Shown: in pieces, positions 38,046-52,300 of the stretch
How positions within the stretch are numbered: the stretch's first letter is position 1
How the letters are laid out: each line of letters begins with the position of its first letter
Source: Hofstenia miamia
Taxonomy: Eukaryota > Xenacoelomorpha > Acoela
Length of the DNA: 64,000 bases
Direction: 5' to 3'
NCBI GenBank assembly: GCA_004352715.1
Contig: SCFE01000011.1
Location: 1,065,872-1,129,871 of the forward strand
Translations under genes and position numbers: made by a program
Notes under the pieces: model-generated
Told to the model about the DNA's origin: nothing
What the model saw: only the letters and a program-made list of their open reading frames with translations
Databases searched by the model: none

Positions 38046-40797
38046 CATATAATTTAAATATGCATACATAATGTATATTTATGCATGTATATATAAAAAT
38101 TAAGGTTCATTTTATTTTTGAATTTAAAAATTATCACTAGCCAGAATTTGGAAAATACTAAAATTAGATTTTCATTTTCCAACTAATTGCTGAAGAACGC
38201 TACTGTTAAAAATGCTTATTTACAATTATACATTAGTGAAGGAAGGTGAAGAACTTCTTAGTAGGTCCGTGAAAAACGTCATTTTGGAATTTTGTGATGT
38301 TGCTCTCATAATTTACTTGATGATTACTGTTTAATGAATAAGTAATAGTAACATTGTAAGTAAATTGGATGCACCTCTCAATTTAAATGCTGTTATGGAT
38401 CTGCTATTTTAGAATAAAAGCTCACCTTTACATGAGGGACTTCTTTTAAATTGAATGCTACTCATATGTGTTGACTGTTCAGATTTTATTGCGTACTATT
38501 TTGCGGATGGATTTCGGCATAGTATGTTTTTTCTTTTGCCATACAGCTGCGGTTTGAATCGCGCTTAAAAAGTTATTCTACTGAGAGACGAAAATACTTA
38601 AGATCTCAGTAAATTTTTAGAGATACTAGTTACACGTGAGGTTCGTGTCACAGCACGTGATGCTTGCCATGTCGGTAAAAATCAATACCATCATCATACC
38701 CTATAAGGAGCACATTTGATGAAATCGCAATTAAGAAATCAGGAGTTTAATCGGAACAGAGATCATGAAACAAATTCGAATCTGTTTGATTCAAACAACA
38801 TTGGTTCAGAAAAAAAATCCTCTTGAATTTCCGGAGAAACAACCATTCTTCGTTTCCGTTATTACACAAAATTCAGAGAATGTTTTTTCTAATACTTGCA
38901 AATTATGTACCCAGTGAACATGTGCCGACAGACATTGGGATGGGAATATCATCACAGAAAAGCGCAGAACACTTATAAATTTTGGTATTTTTACATGTGA
39001 ATTTGAAATAAATTGCAATAGCACCGAACTGATTTTGCATCGTAATTCAATTCAGGGGCGAAAATCCAATTGATTTTAAAAATTAACATCAGCTAAGAAT
39101 AAATTCACAAAAATGAGGAGGACATCACATTTAATAAAAAGATTATACTAGAAGCTTTTAGATGAATTCTTGACAGATGCCCTTTTAATTGAAGTGGAAT
39201 CCCTATGTACGTAAGTAAAACTATATGCACACTTCAGTTTTGAGTTGACTTGTCAAATAGACAACATTAAAATTTACAAGTGCAAAGCGACTAGTTTGTT
39301 TGCTGAAATTTTTAGTTAAAATTTTCAAATGACAAAGTGTGATTTCTATTTGAATTAACATGTTGAGAATGCTCATAAATGACTAATGAATTGTAAATAG
39401 ATTTTCTTTAGAACTTATATGTAATAAATAATATCAATCGGTACAGCTTGCCATGATTTTAAGCATAAAAACTCCTAGAAATCCATCAACTAATAGCTTA
39501 GCTTAGTCGTCATTTACCGCTTGATTATTTTTTATTGAGGTTGGATAAGCAAGTCTTTAAAGTAATGATGATCAACCTTTAAGTGGAATATGACTTAGAT
39601 AAAATAACAGATAAGAGCACACTATGAGAAATATTAAGAACTTATATTGAAGCAATAAACATGAAAGTTTAATTTCTGAAGTATGGAATATTTCAGGCAG
39701 TTGGGAAGGGTTTGAGACCACCTGGCAGTTGAGATCATGGAAAAGATTGTATTTTGCTTTCAAAATGACTTCGTGCTTCCATTAAGGCTACATTGAGTTT
39801 GCTCAGCTAGATAACTATTTCTGTCTTTTGTAATTAAAGTCTGTAAAAGATACTCAAAATAAATCTTAGTTCAAATATAGAGAAAAAAATCCCAATTTGC
39901 AGCATTTACTGGCTATTTTTTATAGAACTTATCTCAAGGGTGAGGATCTTATGGTTTGAGATGTAATGCATAGCGTGAACAATGTTTGCACTTCGAAGTA
40001 TCCTAATTGTCGATAAATTCAATGACAATCACAAGACCAATATCAATGTTTGGTTTCAACAAGATAACACTGTTTACATCAATTAATAAAATATTTTGTC
40101 ACAACTGTTATAGAGAAGCATGTTAAATTACAATTTATAAATATAAGGTTATGTTTTGCAACCTCCTTCCATGCTTTACTTAATAACCAGATAGTAATAT
40201 TAATGTAAAATTGCATATATATATATATATATATATATACATTTATATATATATATATTTTCAAAAGACATCTCAATATTGGAAGGATTCAAATTTGAAT
40301 TGATGATTTATGATGAATAGTTCTGAATTAAGGAATGTAATTAAGCAAAATAGGAACTGTTATTTAGAAAAACATTTCCATAAGCCCCATGTATACCATA
40401 TATCACGCAAAAGAATACAACTGTCAAATAATCAAATTTACAAAAACTGATAATATGTGTGTAAATAATAAGAAACAAATATTGCACGCCTTGCATCTTT
40501 CTCGAAAATCATCGTATTAATTCGTAGATAAGTTCAACAGCAATGCATTTAGTTTAAAAATGAATATTTACCAAGCATTTAATAATTTGGTTCAAATAAA
40601 GAATTAAGTTCTAAATTTTCCTCATAGAAATCAAAATTCACATAATAACTTTGACTCTTACCTCCAGTTGTAAAAACACACTAAACTTGACTAATTAGCT
40701 TAGTGCTAATTAATTTCAAACTTAAAATGTTCAAACATAATTGAATTGATTGATAAGTTAGGATTTCAAATCTCCAATGTATATATATATATATAAC

Positions 40798-40831
<34 letters not shown>

Positions 40832-41207
40832 CATATTTAAGAAGATTTACAAAAACAAAAACATTTGTATATTTTTAGTAAGTTTAAAGGAAATTCGAAA
40901 CATTTTTGGTGGTGACGGTTGAAAATTTTGAAACATTCTACAATTTTATTTAGAATTATAGGAAAACACATACAAAGCTTTATAAATTTTAACTATTATA
41001 AAAAATGAACTACCTAAACCAAATAAGAGGTTCAAAATTTAAATTCACTGAAGTGAAAAATGAAAAGCTGATTAAAGTTCTGAAAAGAATTGATATATGG
41101 AAAATATTAATATAGTATTGTGCTTGGAATATAGCTTTAATATTTTGAATTTTGCAATTTCAGCTTCTTCTATTGCCATGTGTAATATTATAGAATGAAA
41201 AACTTAA

Positions 41208-41261
<54 letters not shown>

Positions 41262-44200
41262 AGTTGTTCTTGAAATTTATATATCAAGATATATATATAT
41301 ATATCAAGATGTTCTTGATATAGATATATATATATATATATATATAGCCATGCATAGATATGCAATGCAAATAGAGCTTACGGGGCAAAACCGGCTGGCC
41401 GGTATTAGCTGTTGCCGGCCAACTACCACCTCCAGCTTTGAAATTTTTGTCTGATTGCAACTCTGCCACAAATCTAATCATGAGTGTATAGACTTTTCAA
41501 GTCTATTTTATAATAACAAATTTATTTTTTAAAATATTAATAACAGGTGCCACAATTATTCAGATTCATAATTTCGTATTCTTGAAAACTTAGAATATAA
41601 GGCTTGTTGTAAAAGCAATAAATAAACTACCTGGATTTAGATGAAGATCTACTAGGATGGAGTCGCTTGAATGCTCATTAGATGCTGTACACTGATAAGA
41701 ACCTGTACTGCTTTCGCTGACAGAATATAGCGTGAGGCGAGATGAAGAACTTACTGTCCGTCCTCGGAAAGTCCATATAATAACTGGATCTGGAAATCCC
41801 ACTGCTTTACAATAAATGGTAACAGTGGATCCTTTCTCCACAAAAAGATCTCTATCAGGTGATTGTACAATTTCTACTTGCTCTATAAAAGATTTAGTTA
41901 TATTTATAACTATTGAAAATACTTAAGAGTTTCTTCTTAACAGTCAAAAATGTAGTTGCGGAATTCGCGGAATCATAGATTTCTCCTGGTGAGCAAACAT
42001 AATACCCAGTATCTGATGTTTGGGCATTATTCAGTTGAAGTCTTCCATTGCCATAATCAATCCAACGATCATCTATTATCAATCGATTTCCATTTCTGGT
42101 CCACCAACTTATGTATGTTCCGGTCACGGATGAGTCTTCGTAAAAACACTTAATCATCACAGAGTTGCCAGTGAGCACTTCATAACTCTGCTGATCTACA
42201 TATAGCTTTTTGCTACGAGGAGTTGGGTCGACGGTGGAAGAGCAAACCGCATAGCACTCGAATTCAGAATAGAAATTGTTTTGGTTACCGGAACAGCCTC
42301 CAAACCAAAATAGTTGGCAGCTAGCCGTAGTAATATCATAATACCATCTTTGAGACCATTCGCCGCACGGTCCAACAGCCTTAGGTTCAAGACAACGTCC
42401 TAAAATATTTAAACTGCTTACATTATAATACAATAAAACATGTACAATCATTTACACTAATTCGTACAAAGTTGAAAAACTTGACTAGTAAAACACGAGA
42501 AAGCATAGAAATAGGGCTTGAGGATACCGGTATCAGAATTTCTTTGTCTATTTATAATTTGCGTATCATAGCTTGCGCCATCTTGAGGAAGCATTAATTA
42601 ATATATCGTATTAGGGGGCGCTGACGTCAGGAAATTGACCCTAGTACCAAAACATGCGAAAAGTATGTTTTCATATCAACTTATTAATCACAAGATGAAA
42701 ATTATAAAATAATGGTTTTGGGGACTAAAAGGAATATATCTAAAAAAATAATCACAAAATTAATACAAATTTTATTGATTTGTCTCCCTAATATATTTTA
42801 ATGAAAATTATGAAAAAGGTTAAGATGTTCTTTCAAATTAGATATGTACCACTGGCACCCCGGCTGAGATATTTGAAAGACCTCCAGTGATTAGAAAACA
42901 TCGACACCTTAAATTTTGAAAGCATACATTATGGACTACTTTATATATTGGTCACATACTACTATGCCAAATGACCAGAATTTTAAGCATCTACAGTGAA
43001 TTAAAAATATGTATATAATGCGTTCTCAACAAACCTGCAGCATAGAACCTAATTCGTTATGTTTTACAACATAATTTAAAAATATTGCTATTGTTCATCT
43101 TTTTGGATTAGAAATTTTTTGAAAGCTATGATTAATAATTTTCAAAAGTTATGTAATTCAATTTTCTAACTGTGTTCTTAAATTATAAAGAATAAATGTT
43201 TTATGAAAATTAATAGCTTATGCATGATACGATTCAAGATTGTACGGTCAATTGTAATTTGCGTGTTATGAATGATGCACAACAATTAACTTTGTGCAAG
43301 TAAAAAGATAACCAATTGTGTTCAGGAACAAATCCAAGACTTTCAGATGAGGAGAAAATACTTCAATGTTTTTACAGAAAAGTCAATATTAGAAAACAGA
43401 GGAGATATTACTCTGTTTGCTACTAATGGTGACTTGTATCCGGTACAGCTACATAGCATGCTTCTTTCATTTGTCAAAGTTTTAAGGAATACTTGTTTAA
43501 TAATTATTTTAAAAAGTTAATAACTCTTTGAAAAAACCAGTAATATTCATAATTTAACCCTATTTCCTCTAGGGTTACTTTAAGATAATAAAAAAATCCA
43601 CATTTTTGAATAATTTTATAAAAGCCTGTTAAAAAAAATTGAAAGCCTTTTACATGGGCACATCTATGGGTTTGTGCCCACTCATGCAATGATGAAGATT
43701 TTGACTAAAAGTTATTCTTCTGCACTAAGAACATACAAATATCAATTTTCATTTAATAGGAAATCAAATTTTTGAAAAAAATCATGCAAGTTCTTTCCAT
43801 TCATGATCCTCAAATAATTAGGCATACAATGTCAAAGGAACAGCAATTACTCACCAATGTCTTGCATTTGAAGAAAACTCTGGTGCCCCGTTGAGGTGTG
43901 CAGGAGTGCGCAAAGTCAGATTTGGTTGTGCAAAAAAAGGAAGAGAAGCCAATTCTCCATTTTGTGGTGTTTTCATATCTGTTCATTAAAAATCTTCATT
44001 TGTTCGTGCGTTTAAAAATTTTTTGGGAACCCATCACAGATTTTAAAAAATTCATAATAGAATTGGAATAAATATATAATTTTTAAACTAAATCTCTATA
44101 TTATAAAGATTTATGCAGAAAATGAACATACGAAGTCATGAATATATCTATGAAAGCCGAATTGTTAACGAGAGATCGGCTAAATTTTTGATGAGGATAT

Positions 44201-45821
44201 CAACTAAAAGTTGCTTGAATTTTCATTGCGACATGAAGTAAGACTTAGGGATCATGGCAACATTTACATTTAAGAATAAACTCGAAAAAGTGTACCTAAG
44301 CCACATCCTGCAAAGCTAGGTCCTTGTGCGACGGTTGTTCCATCTGGACAGCAGCCAAATGGTTCTGTGCTGCAAGAACAACCATAAAAGTTTGGACCTG
44401 AGGCTGGTGTTAGATTATCCTAAATTGTGAAAGCAATTAATTGAATACCAATCTTGAACAAAGCAATAAAAGTTCTAAGTTTGCATAATGCGGTCTAAAA
44501 CTTAATTTTTCGTAATTTTCCTTGAAAAGTCTATTGCCGCTTAAGCTTTTACCATGTAATCTTTGAAAACTTTTAAGAAATTTTCAAAAAATTAGGAAAA
44601 ACTGAAGTAGTATAAATTTGGCAAAATTCAACGAACTACTTCAAAAGGAAACTTAATACAACATGTAATTGATTATTTATAACACATGATTTAACTTAAG
44701 AATTTGAAATAGTATAAATTGACAATTTAATTGGCAATGTAAAAATAATAATTTTTAAGTCTAGTGTAATATCGAGACTGGTACTTGTCTCGGCCAGACT
44801 ACATGTTTTCTATGTATATTGTAAATATTAGTCATTTGTAAAAAAAGGAACGAGTTGTTGAAAGTAGAGCACAATTTTAGCACAATGTTGTGATGCAAAG
44901 CCTATGCCTCAGATATTACATGGTGACCCTGACGTGATCCCGAGCCCATAGAGTCTTATTTATCCATATTCGAACTGTGTTTTTAACCTGACGTGATCCT
45001 GGTGCATTCCCCAGGGGTAAGCGATGATGGGAGGAGTGACTCCAGTCGTGAGAAGCCTGTATGCGAGCAGGAAAAAGCTCAGGAGATATTACATATAACT
45101 TGACGTGATCGAGTAGTCTTCCTTTTCAAGTGGAAAACTTGTTTGCAGTCGGATTCTTGTTTAACGCATGCACGTGAGAACAACGCAGATCTAGTATGAA
45201 AGTCTCTTTTAATTGTTGGAGTGAATTCGTTTGACGTCTCATCGCGATAATCTCAACTAGACTTAGGGAAAATGGTTATTCCCCAGAGGGTAAGCTTTCC
45301 TTGGGAGATGCTACTCCAGGTGGTGATAAGCCTGAAGGGAACAAGCTGCTGGTTGCATGGTTAAAAGGAAGGCGACAAGTTGGCAATTCGATCTAGAGAA
45401 ACACCACCTCTTGATGAAGACGTAGGAGAATGCAGAGCATCCAGTTAATCTGGCCTGGGGCCGCAGGTGGTATCTGGACTAGTACTTGTCTCGGCCAGAC
45501 TACATGCTTACAATTTGAGCACAGTGTTGTGTTGGTTAATGTCTGCTGTGCGCTGTGATGTAAATCTTTGCTTCAGATATTACACTAGTGTATACTAAGA
45601 AAACTACTTAAGCTAAGTAAAATAAATATGCTTATCATAGAATTAACTGAAATAATATTTTTTTAAATTTCCAGAGTTTGCACATGTACCTTGCAACAAC
45701 CAAACTCTGAGTACTTGCATTCATTTTCGCAGTTGGATTGGTCAGCATTAGCAACACTTTTTCCATCGGGGCAGCACCCATATGTTGAAAATCGGCAAGC
45801 GTAGATTGGATCTAAATTAAT

Positions 45822-45865
<44 letters not shown>

Positions 45866-46213
45866 CCTTTATCTTGATTAAGAAAATGTTCAGCTAAATA
45901 TCATTGAATCAAAAACTTTTCACTATCTAATGACGTCATAAAAACTTAAAACGATTAAATATTATCATCTAAATCTTAATTTGTTAGAAGAGAATATTAT
46001 TGTGAAATTTTGTCTAAGTTTTATGTATTCAAGTTTTTTAAATACTTCAGCGAAAAAAATTCATGTTTATCTCAAGTATTGAAGCTTAGAAATATTGAAA
46101 AGTCGAAAAATATCCGCAGGAAAAGTCGATTACCAGATGAGACCTTTGATCATTATTTAATGAATTTATCAAAAAGTTTTATACTCAAATTCAGTACACT
46201 GAATTATCAGAAC

Positions 46214-46247
<34 letters not shown>

Positions 46248-46367
46248 NNNNNNNNNNNTCCTTAAGTTATATAAGTGAATAACCATTTTAATTTCAGATT
46301 TCTAAAAGTAAAATTGCTTCCAGTAATGTTCAAAGATACCAATAAGTTCATTATATTACTGCAGAAT

Positions 46368-46399
<32 letters not shown>

Positions 46400-49300
46400 T
46401 TCTAAGCAACACTACAATTCTCTAATTATTTCTATTTAATCATTTAGAAAATTTGAATTATTAATAGTGATATTAAATTACATCAATTAATGAAAATATT
46501 GAGGTCATTCCGTAAGTAATATATTCAAGAACAATATAATCCAGATAGCATTTGCGGTTCGTGTTTATCTTGTAATTGTTCACATTGGCATATTACAAGA
46601 TTTTCCTATAAATGAAGTGTAGATTTTATATTAAGTATCATATTTCGGTTAATTATTGTCATTTATTCATTTTATTATTATTATTATTATTATTATTTAT
46701 TATGATAATTTAGGAGACGATAACAACCTACACACAACGAATTTGTATGTGCACTATGCTATATATAATGCATATGTATAATTTCATTAATTTTTCAATT
46801 TTTATGAAATCAACTTACTTTGACTACTATTATTATTGCTATTATTATTATTATTAAAATTAATGAATCGGTTGTTTGAGATTGCAAAAGCGAGCCCAAT
46901 TAAGGCTAATAATTGGTCTAATTATTATAGTGCCAAGAAATTAATTAAAAAAATACCGCAAATCTGCTTTCGATTCTTGGGAATGCAATATTTTACACAA
47001 CTTAACTATCTAGTCAAAAATTGAATTTTTTGCATAGAATTATTAAAAACCTTAATTTTATCTGTGAACATTCAGGAAATTAAGTACGATAATAAGAAAT
47101 ATAAAACTAATTATTTTCAACAAACCTTTTAAAAATTAGACAAATTGGATTTTAAGTGTGAAAATCTTACTAGCAAAGAGAATAAATTTATGGAAAAAGG
47201 CAACTGCTGATTTAAATTTTCGCTTATATCTTTCGAAAATTTGAAACAAGCAGTAAAAAACTTGTTATTCACAAATCTTGTGGACCTAAACATTTGCCAT
47301 ATTACGTAATTTAACACTATGTTGACATTTTGGGGAATATCTTCTTAATCAATGCATTATCGATAATAAATTTCCTGTTATTTTGAAAAAATAATTACCG
47401 ACCTATCAGCATTACACACTCTTTTGTTAAAATCTTTGAGAAGCACTGAGCTAAACAAATCTACAGTTTTCGCAATGACAATAGGATTCTATCAGGCAAT
47501 CAATTTGGATTTAGTATAGTACAACAGATGCAATATTATCAATTACTAAAAAATTAACTCAAATTTAAGGAACAATTTTCTACATTTATTGCCTTACTGG
47601 ATCTCAGTAACGCATTTAGTTCAATGAAATTCAAAATCAAGGTTTCAGAAAATATGCTACGAATTTCGTTATACATTTCTAAAGTAATCGAAGATATAGA
47701 GTAAAAATTAATAACACTTATTCCGACTATATTATTACTAATTTAGGTGTAGCGCAAGGTACAGTATTAGGACCCGTTTCACTTGCATTATATGTTAATG
47801 ATATATCAAATATATTGAATAACAGAACGATCTATCAATGTGCTGATGATACATGTATAACGACAAACAGGAAAAATGCGTATGAACCAACTAAGCTTTT
47901 AGAGAAATATATTGAAAATTAGACTGAGTATTTAAGTAAAAACAAGTTAAAAACAAATCCTGAAAATACGCAATTTATTATCTTAAAACCAAAGCAACAC
48001 AAAATTTTTAATAATGTCAAAATTAAAGTAAACAATACTGAGATTAGTCAAAGTAGTTATATTAATTATTTTGGGTAGTAATTGATAGAGGTTTAACATT
48101 TAATGAATTTTTTTACTAAATTGTAGGAACATGGTATCCGGATGTTCATATCACTTGCGTAACGAATGTCAGGTTTTTCAAATACAAATTATTTTGTGCT
48201 AAGTAACTTCAATTATTGTTGTTTTTTATTCCAAAATATAACATCAAACAATCGGTCATCATTTGCAAAAATATTCAATTCGGCATTAAGAACTCTGAAT
48301 TATATCGATAAGTGAGTAATTTAATAAAAGATAGCAATGTCTTGCACCGTTGTACTTCAATATCAAACACTTTGTATGATACGCCAATATGTACACAATT
48401 CAAAACCCTTAAGCAAGTATATCAAAATCAATGAGAGAAATTACAAGTTACATAGTAGTATTAATCGTCCAGATTCATTTCCTTTTAAAGCTTCCAAATT
48501 ATGGAATGATTTAAGTCCCAAAATACAATCGGCACAAAATTATCAACATTTCCGACAAAAAATTAAAGAACTTTTGTTATCTAAGCAATCCCTATTAGCA
48601 GTGGCGTACGAGGGGGACATGGTGGAATGTCCCCCACCCCCGTCAGTTTTCCAAATTTGATTTTGACTGGATAAATCAAAAAAAATTCGTAAAAAAATTG
48701 GAAAATTTAAAATGTAGGAACTTGAAATGCATTTTTTAGGGTCTATTTTCTCAATATTTTCAAAATTTTCACTTCAGGGCTTCATCCCGCATTTGGGTAT
48801 TAACGATGATGTCCCCCCCCCGTCAGAAAATCCTGGGTACGCCTCTGCTATTAGGAATATCAAATCAATTAAATACGTGGACAGATTTCATTTAACATTT
48901 ACACCCTTTAAGCAATATTGCATATGCATGAGTTTGTAAATATATATGTATAGTTTTTTGTAGTATTGTTTCTTTGTTTTTTTCCTGTTTATAATTTAGC
49001 AATAAGCTTGCTTTAACACTGATTTTTAGTAATATTTGAATAGAAGAAAGAAATGGGCAATCCCTTGAAAGAAATCGTTAGTATAGCCAACAACAAAAAT
49101 TGGATCACCATGCGAAGTCAACATTTTCGATCGATAATGGGACATAACGACTTATCGTAACTCTAACTCGTTTTTAAGTTTGCGACTGTCAACAGTAAAT
49201 GTTTGTTTGACATACTTTCGCTAAATCTGGCATTGATTTGATTTAGAAATTAAGTGAAATCATATGTTGATCTTACTGAGATGTTGTCAAACACTTTCGA

Positions 49301-52300
49301 TAAATTCTACGAACAAAGTTCATGAAGTAGCATTCAGTGAAGTGTAGTGCTTCTTATCACTACGACTAATCGTTGACTTAAATAAATTTATTCAATTTTA
49401 CGATGAATATATAATATGTTAAGATCAGACTTGTCAACAAGATCGGCTCGGCTCGGCTCGGCTCGGCTCTTCTCAGCTCGTTTAAATTTTGTGTAAGTTC
49501 GGCTCGGNTTAATAAACATTTCTTAAATAAGATTATAGGAAAGGCATACTGACTGCAAAAAATAAGAAGAAAAGTCTACAAATTCAAATTAACAAGCAGA
49601 ACTATAAACTTGCTTTGCCTAAAATAGGCTCGTTTTGGGATCGTTGTATATCAAATACTGTGCTCAGGCTCGTTAGAAGCTCGGCTCGTTGACAAGTCTG
49701 GTTAGGATATATAAGTTCCTAAGAATGACATCTTATCTTAACTATTTTTCTAATACAATCATACCTATTTGCGGACATCCTCCATAGTTCGGACCAGTGG
49801 CGAAATTTACTTTGTCTAAACAGCAGCCATATGTAGAATATTGACATTCTGTTTCCCATTCACTACATCCTTGGTGATTAGGACCCAGAGCGAAAGAAAC
49901 TTTATCCAAGCAACAACCATAGACTGAATATTCACAACCAACATTCCAAGGGGGACAGCCATAGTAATTTTCACCTTCTGCAAAAGTCACTTCATCTTGG
50001 CAACAGCCAAATCTAGATAGGCGACAATTGGTTATTGTAGGACATCCCCAGTAGTTTTCGTTCGGCGCAGCATTAATCATGTCTGGACAGCATCCGTAAT
50101 CTGAATAATGGCATGCTGGTATTTGATAACAGCCCCTCTGATTTGGCCCAGTTGCAGCCGTAAAGCTGTCGTCGCAACAGCCATAAACAGTGTAATAACA
50201 GTCAGGATATTTGTCAACACAGCCTTCATGATTGGCACCTTTGGCAAACGTTTCACCATCCGGACAGCACCCATAGATACTATATTCACAAGTTGATCCT
50301 AAAAAATCTAAAATTAGTAATATGTCTATAAATGATGACCTACATTTCAAAATATATAATCAATTATTTGCCTTAACCAACACAGAAGGTAAATTAATAG
50401 CATTTTCTAAACTCTGATTGGCTGTTTAAAATTTTTACTTAGTATTGATGAGATTCGAGGGTAGGACTTGAAATCAATGAATTATTCAAAACTTTTACTT
50501 GTTTCTGGGCAACCATAATAATTTGAGCCCGATGCAGAGGTTACTTGATCTCGACAGCACCCATAGGTAGAATAGTAGCAATTCGGGTACCTATCAACGC
50601 AATTTTGATGATTTGGTCCACCCGCATTTGTAATTCCATCCGGACAGCAGCCATATGCGCTTTCCTGACAAGATTCATCTAAATAGTTTCAATCATTTTG
50701 TATGCTTCTTAATTGATTAACACTAGAACTCCGAAAATTTAATCCACCCTTTAATTCCTAATCCGGTCATAAATGACCAGTATTTGTGTAGCATTTATTA
50801 CAGTGAGATTTATACAGGCATTCAGGTTCATATTTAATAAACCCTGCTACTGCTATCTGATCCAATATCCCACATAATTTGATTAAGAGCCCGTTTTGCT
50901 GCTCTTGCCATTAATTTTTAACTAAAACGATCAAAACTGTTGAATACATGCTCAATAAAAGTATATTATTGCATAAATATAACTACACAAGCGCATCCAT
51001 GAAATGTTTAGTCTGGGTCACAAATGACCGGTTTTCGGAGTTTAAGGGCTATTAATGATTTTTAATATCTAAGACTGTCTTTTTTTCCGAAAATGTTATC
51101 AATTCGTACTTTAAAGCAAAATTAGTGAATATAGGTGTAAACTTGTAAAAAAATTTGCATGTAGGGAAGTAGTTGTTTAACAATTGCATCAAAAACGGTC
51201 ACAAATGACCGGTTCGGAAATCTAGTGTTAAGTTTTAGATAGAAAAATAAAAACTAGCATCAAGTTGGATTTGTAAAACATTTACGTTTATAACTAGAAA
51301 ATATCAACAAACATAAAGATACATAAATTAAGAGAAAAATTTGAAATTCATTTGAATTTTTTAAAGGTCGTTCAACCCCATTATGTAGCAGGCTTTATTG
51401 CTATATCAAAAGTAAAAAACAAGTTTGAATTAATTAAAAATGCTTCTGCTGTTTAAAACACAGGACAAATGGAAAATCGTTTACATATGAATGTTTTTCA
51501 TTTTAATGGAATTTTTTTATACAATGTAACTTTAAAATAGGGTAAGAGCAATATCATAAAACTCAACAAGTATTAAACGTTGAATGATAAAATAAAAACC
51601 AGATCAAAGAGCATATCTTCAAGTTTTACTTAAGTTATAGTAAATGTGTTTCCACTGCTGTTTTTCAAATATGTTATGACTGCAGCCATGGTGCCTAGCT
51701 CGATTGAAGAAGGAACTTCGTGGATAGCTTTTTTTGAGATACTCCAAGCTAAGAGTCCAGTGCTGAAAAGTCAGGTGGCTTGCCTGAGAATGGAAAATCG
51801 ATGATGTGCCTAATAACCAGACTTGTCAACGAGGCGAAATTTTTAAGCTCGGCTCGGTTCGTTTTACTTTTGAGTACTCGATTCGATCTCCGGCCGCAAG
51901 AAGCAGTCGCCTTTGGCAAGAGTCGTGGGTTCTTCTTGGAAATTCGTAAGATTTTGAGGTCGTTCTCCAAGCTCCAAGATACGCTTCGTAAAATCTTTTT
52001 AAGCCTGTTTCACCTGCAAATTCCTCAATTTTTGTTGTTCCAAATGTCTTTTATCCTCCATTTCTTGATCAATTATTTAATGTTTTAACGTTAAAATTGG
52101 CACACATTCAGTTGTGTGAAAAGAGGTAAAATAGAATTATATTTAACATAGTTTTGAGAGAAAAATATCTACTATAAAAATGTACAGTTTCAAGGATACT
52201 TGTTTCTTATACTTTTCTTAAACAGTATACATATGATTTATTTGTGTTGAACAAATCTATGCATATACATGTACTGAAAAAATATATTTTAGGAATCAAT

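Noticed and set aside
38785-39024. Possible extra Ig exon in the last papilin intron
   Set aside because: The minus-strand frame has no C...W...DxGxYxC pattern.
41281-41481. 65-codon frame with GC-rich segment
   Set aside because: Ends in (TA)n-encoded repeats; the GC-rich part is a hairpin, probably repeat-derived, not a papilin exon.
42196-42390. 64-codon minus-strand frame over the Kunitz exon
   Set aside because: Shadow frame; the Kunitz frame has the canonical six cysteines.
45000-45110. Hammerhead ribozyme in the miniature LTR element (retrozyme idea)
   Set aside because: I found no CUGANGA plus GAAA core in suitable arrangement.
50077-50296. Frames on both strands over exon 14
   Set aside because: Shadows of the six-cassette exon.
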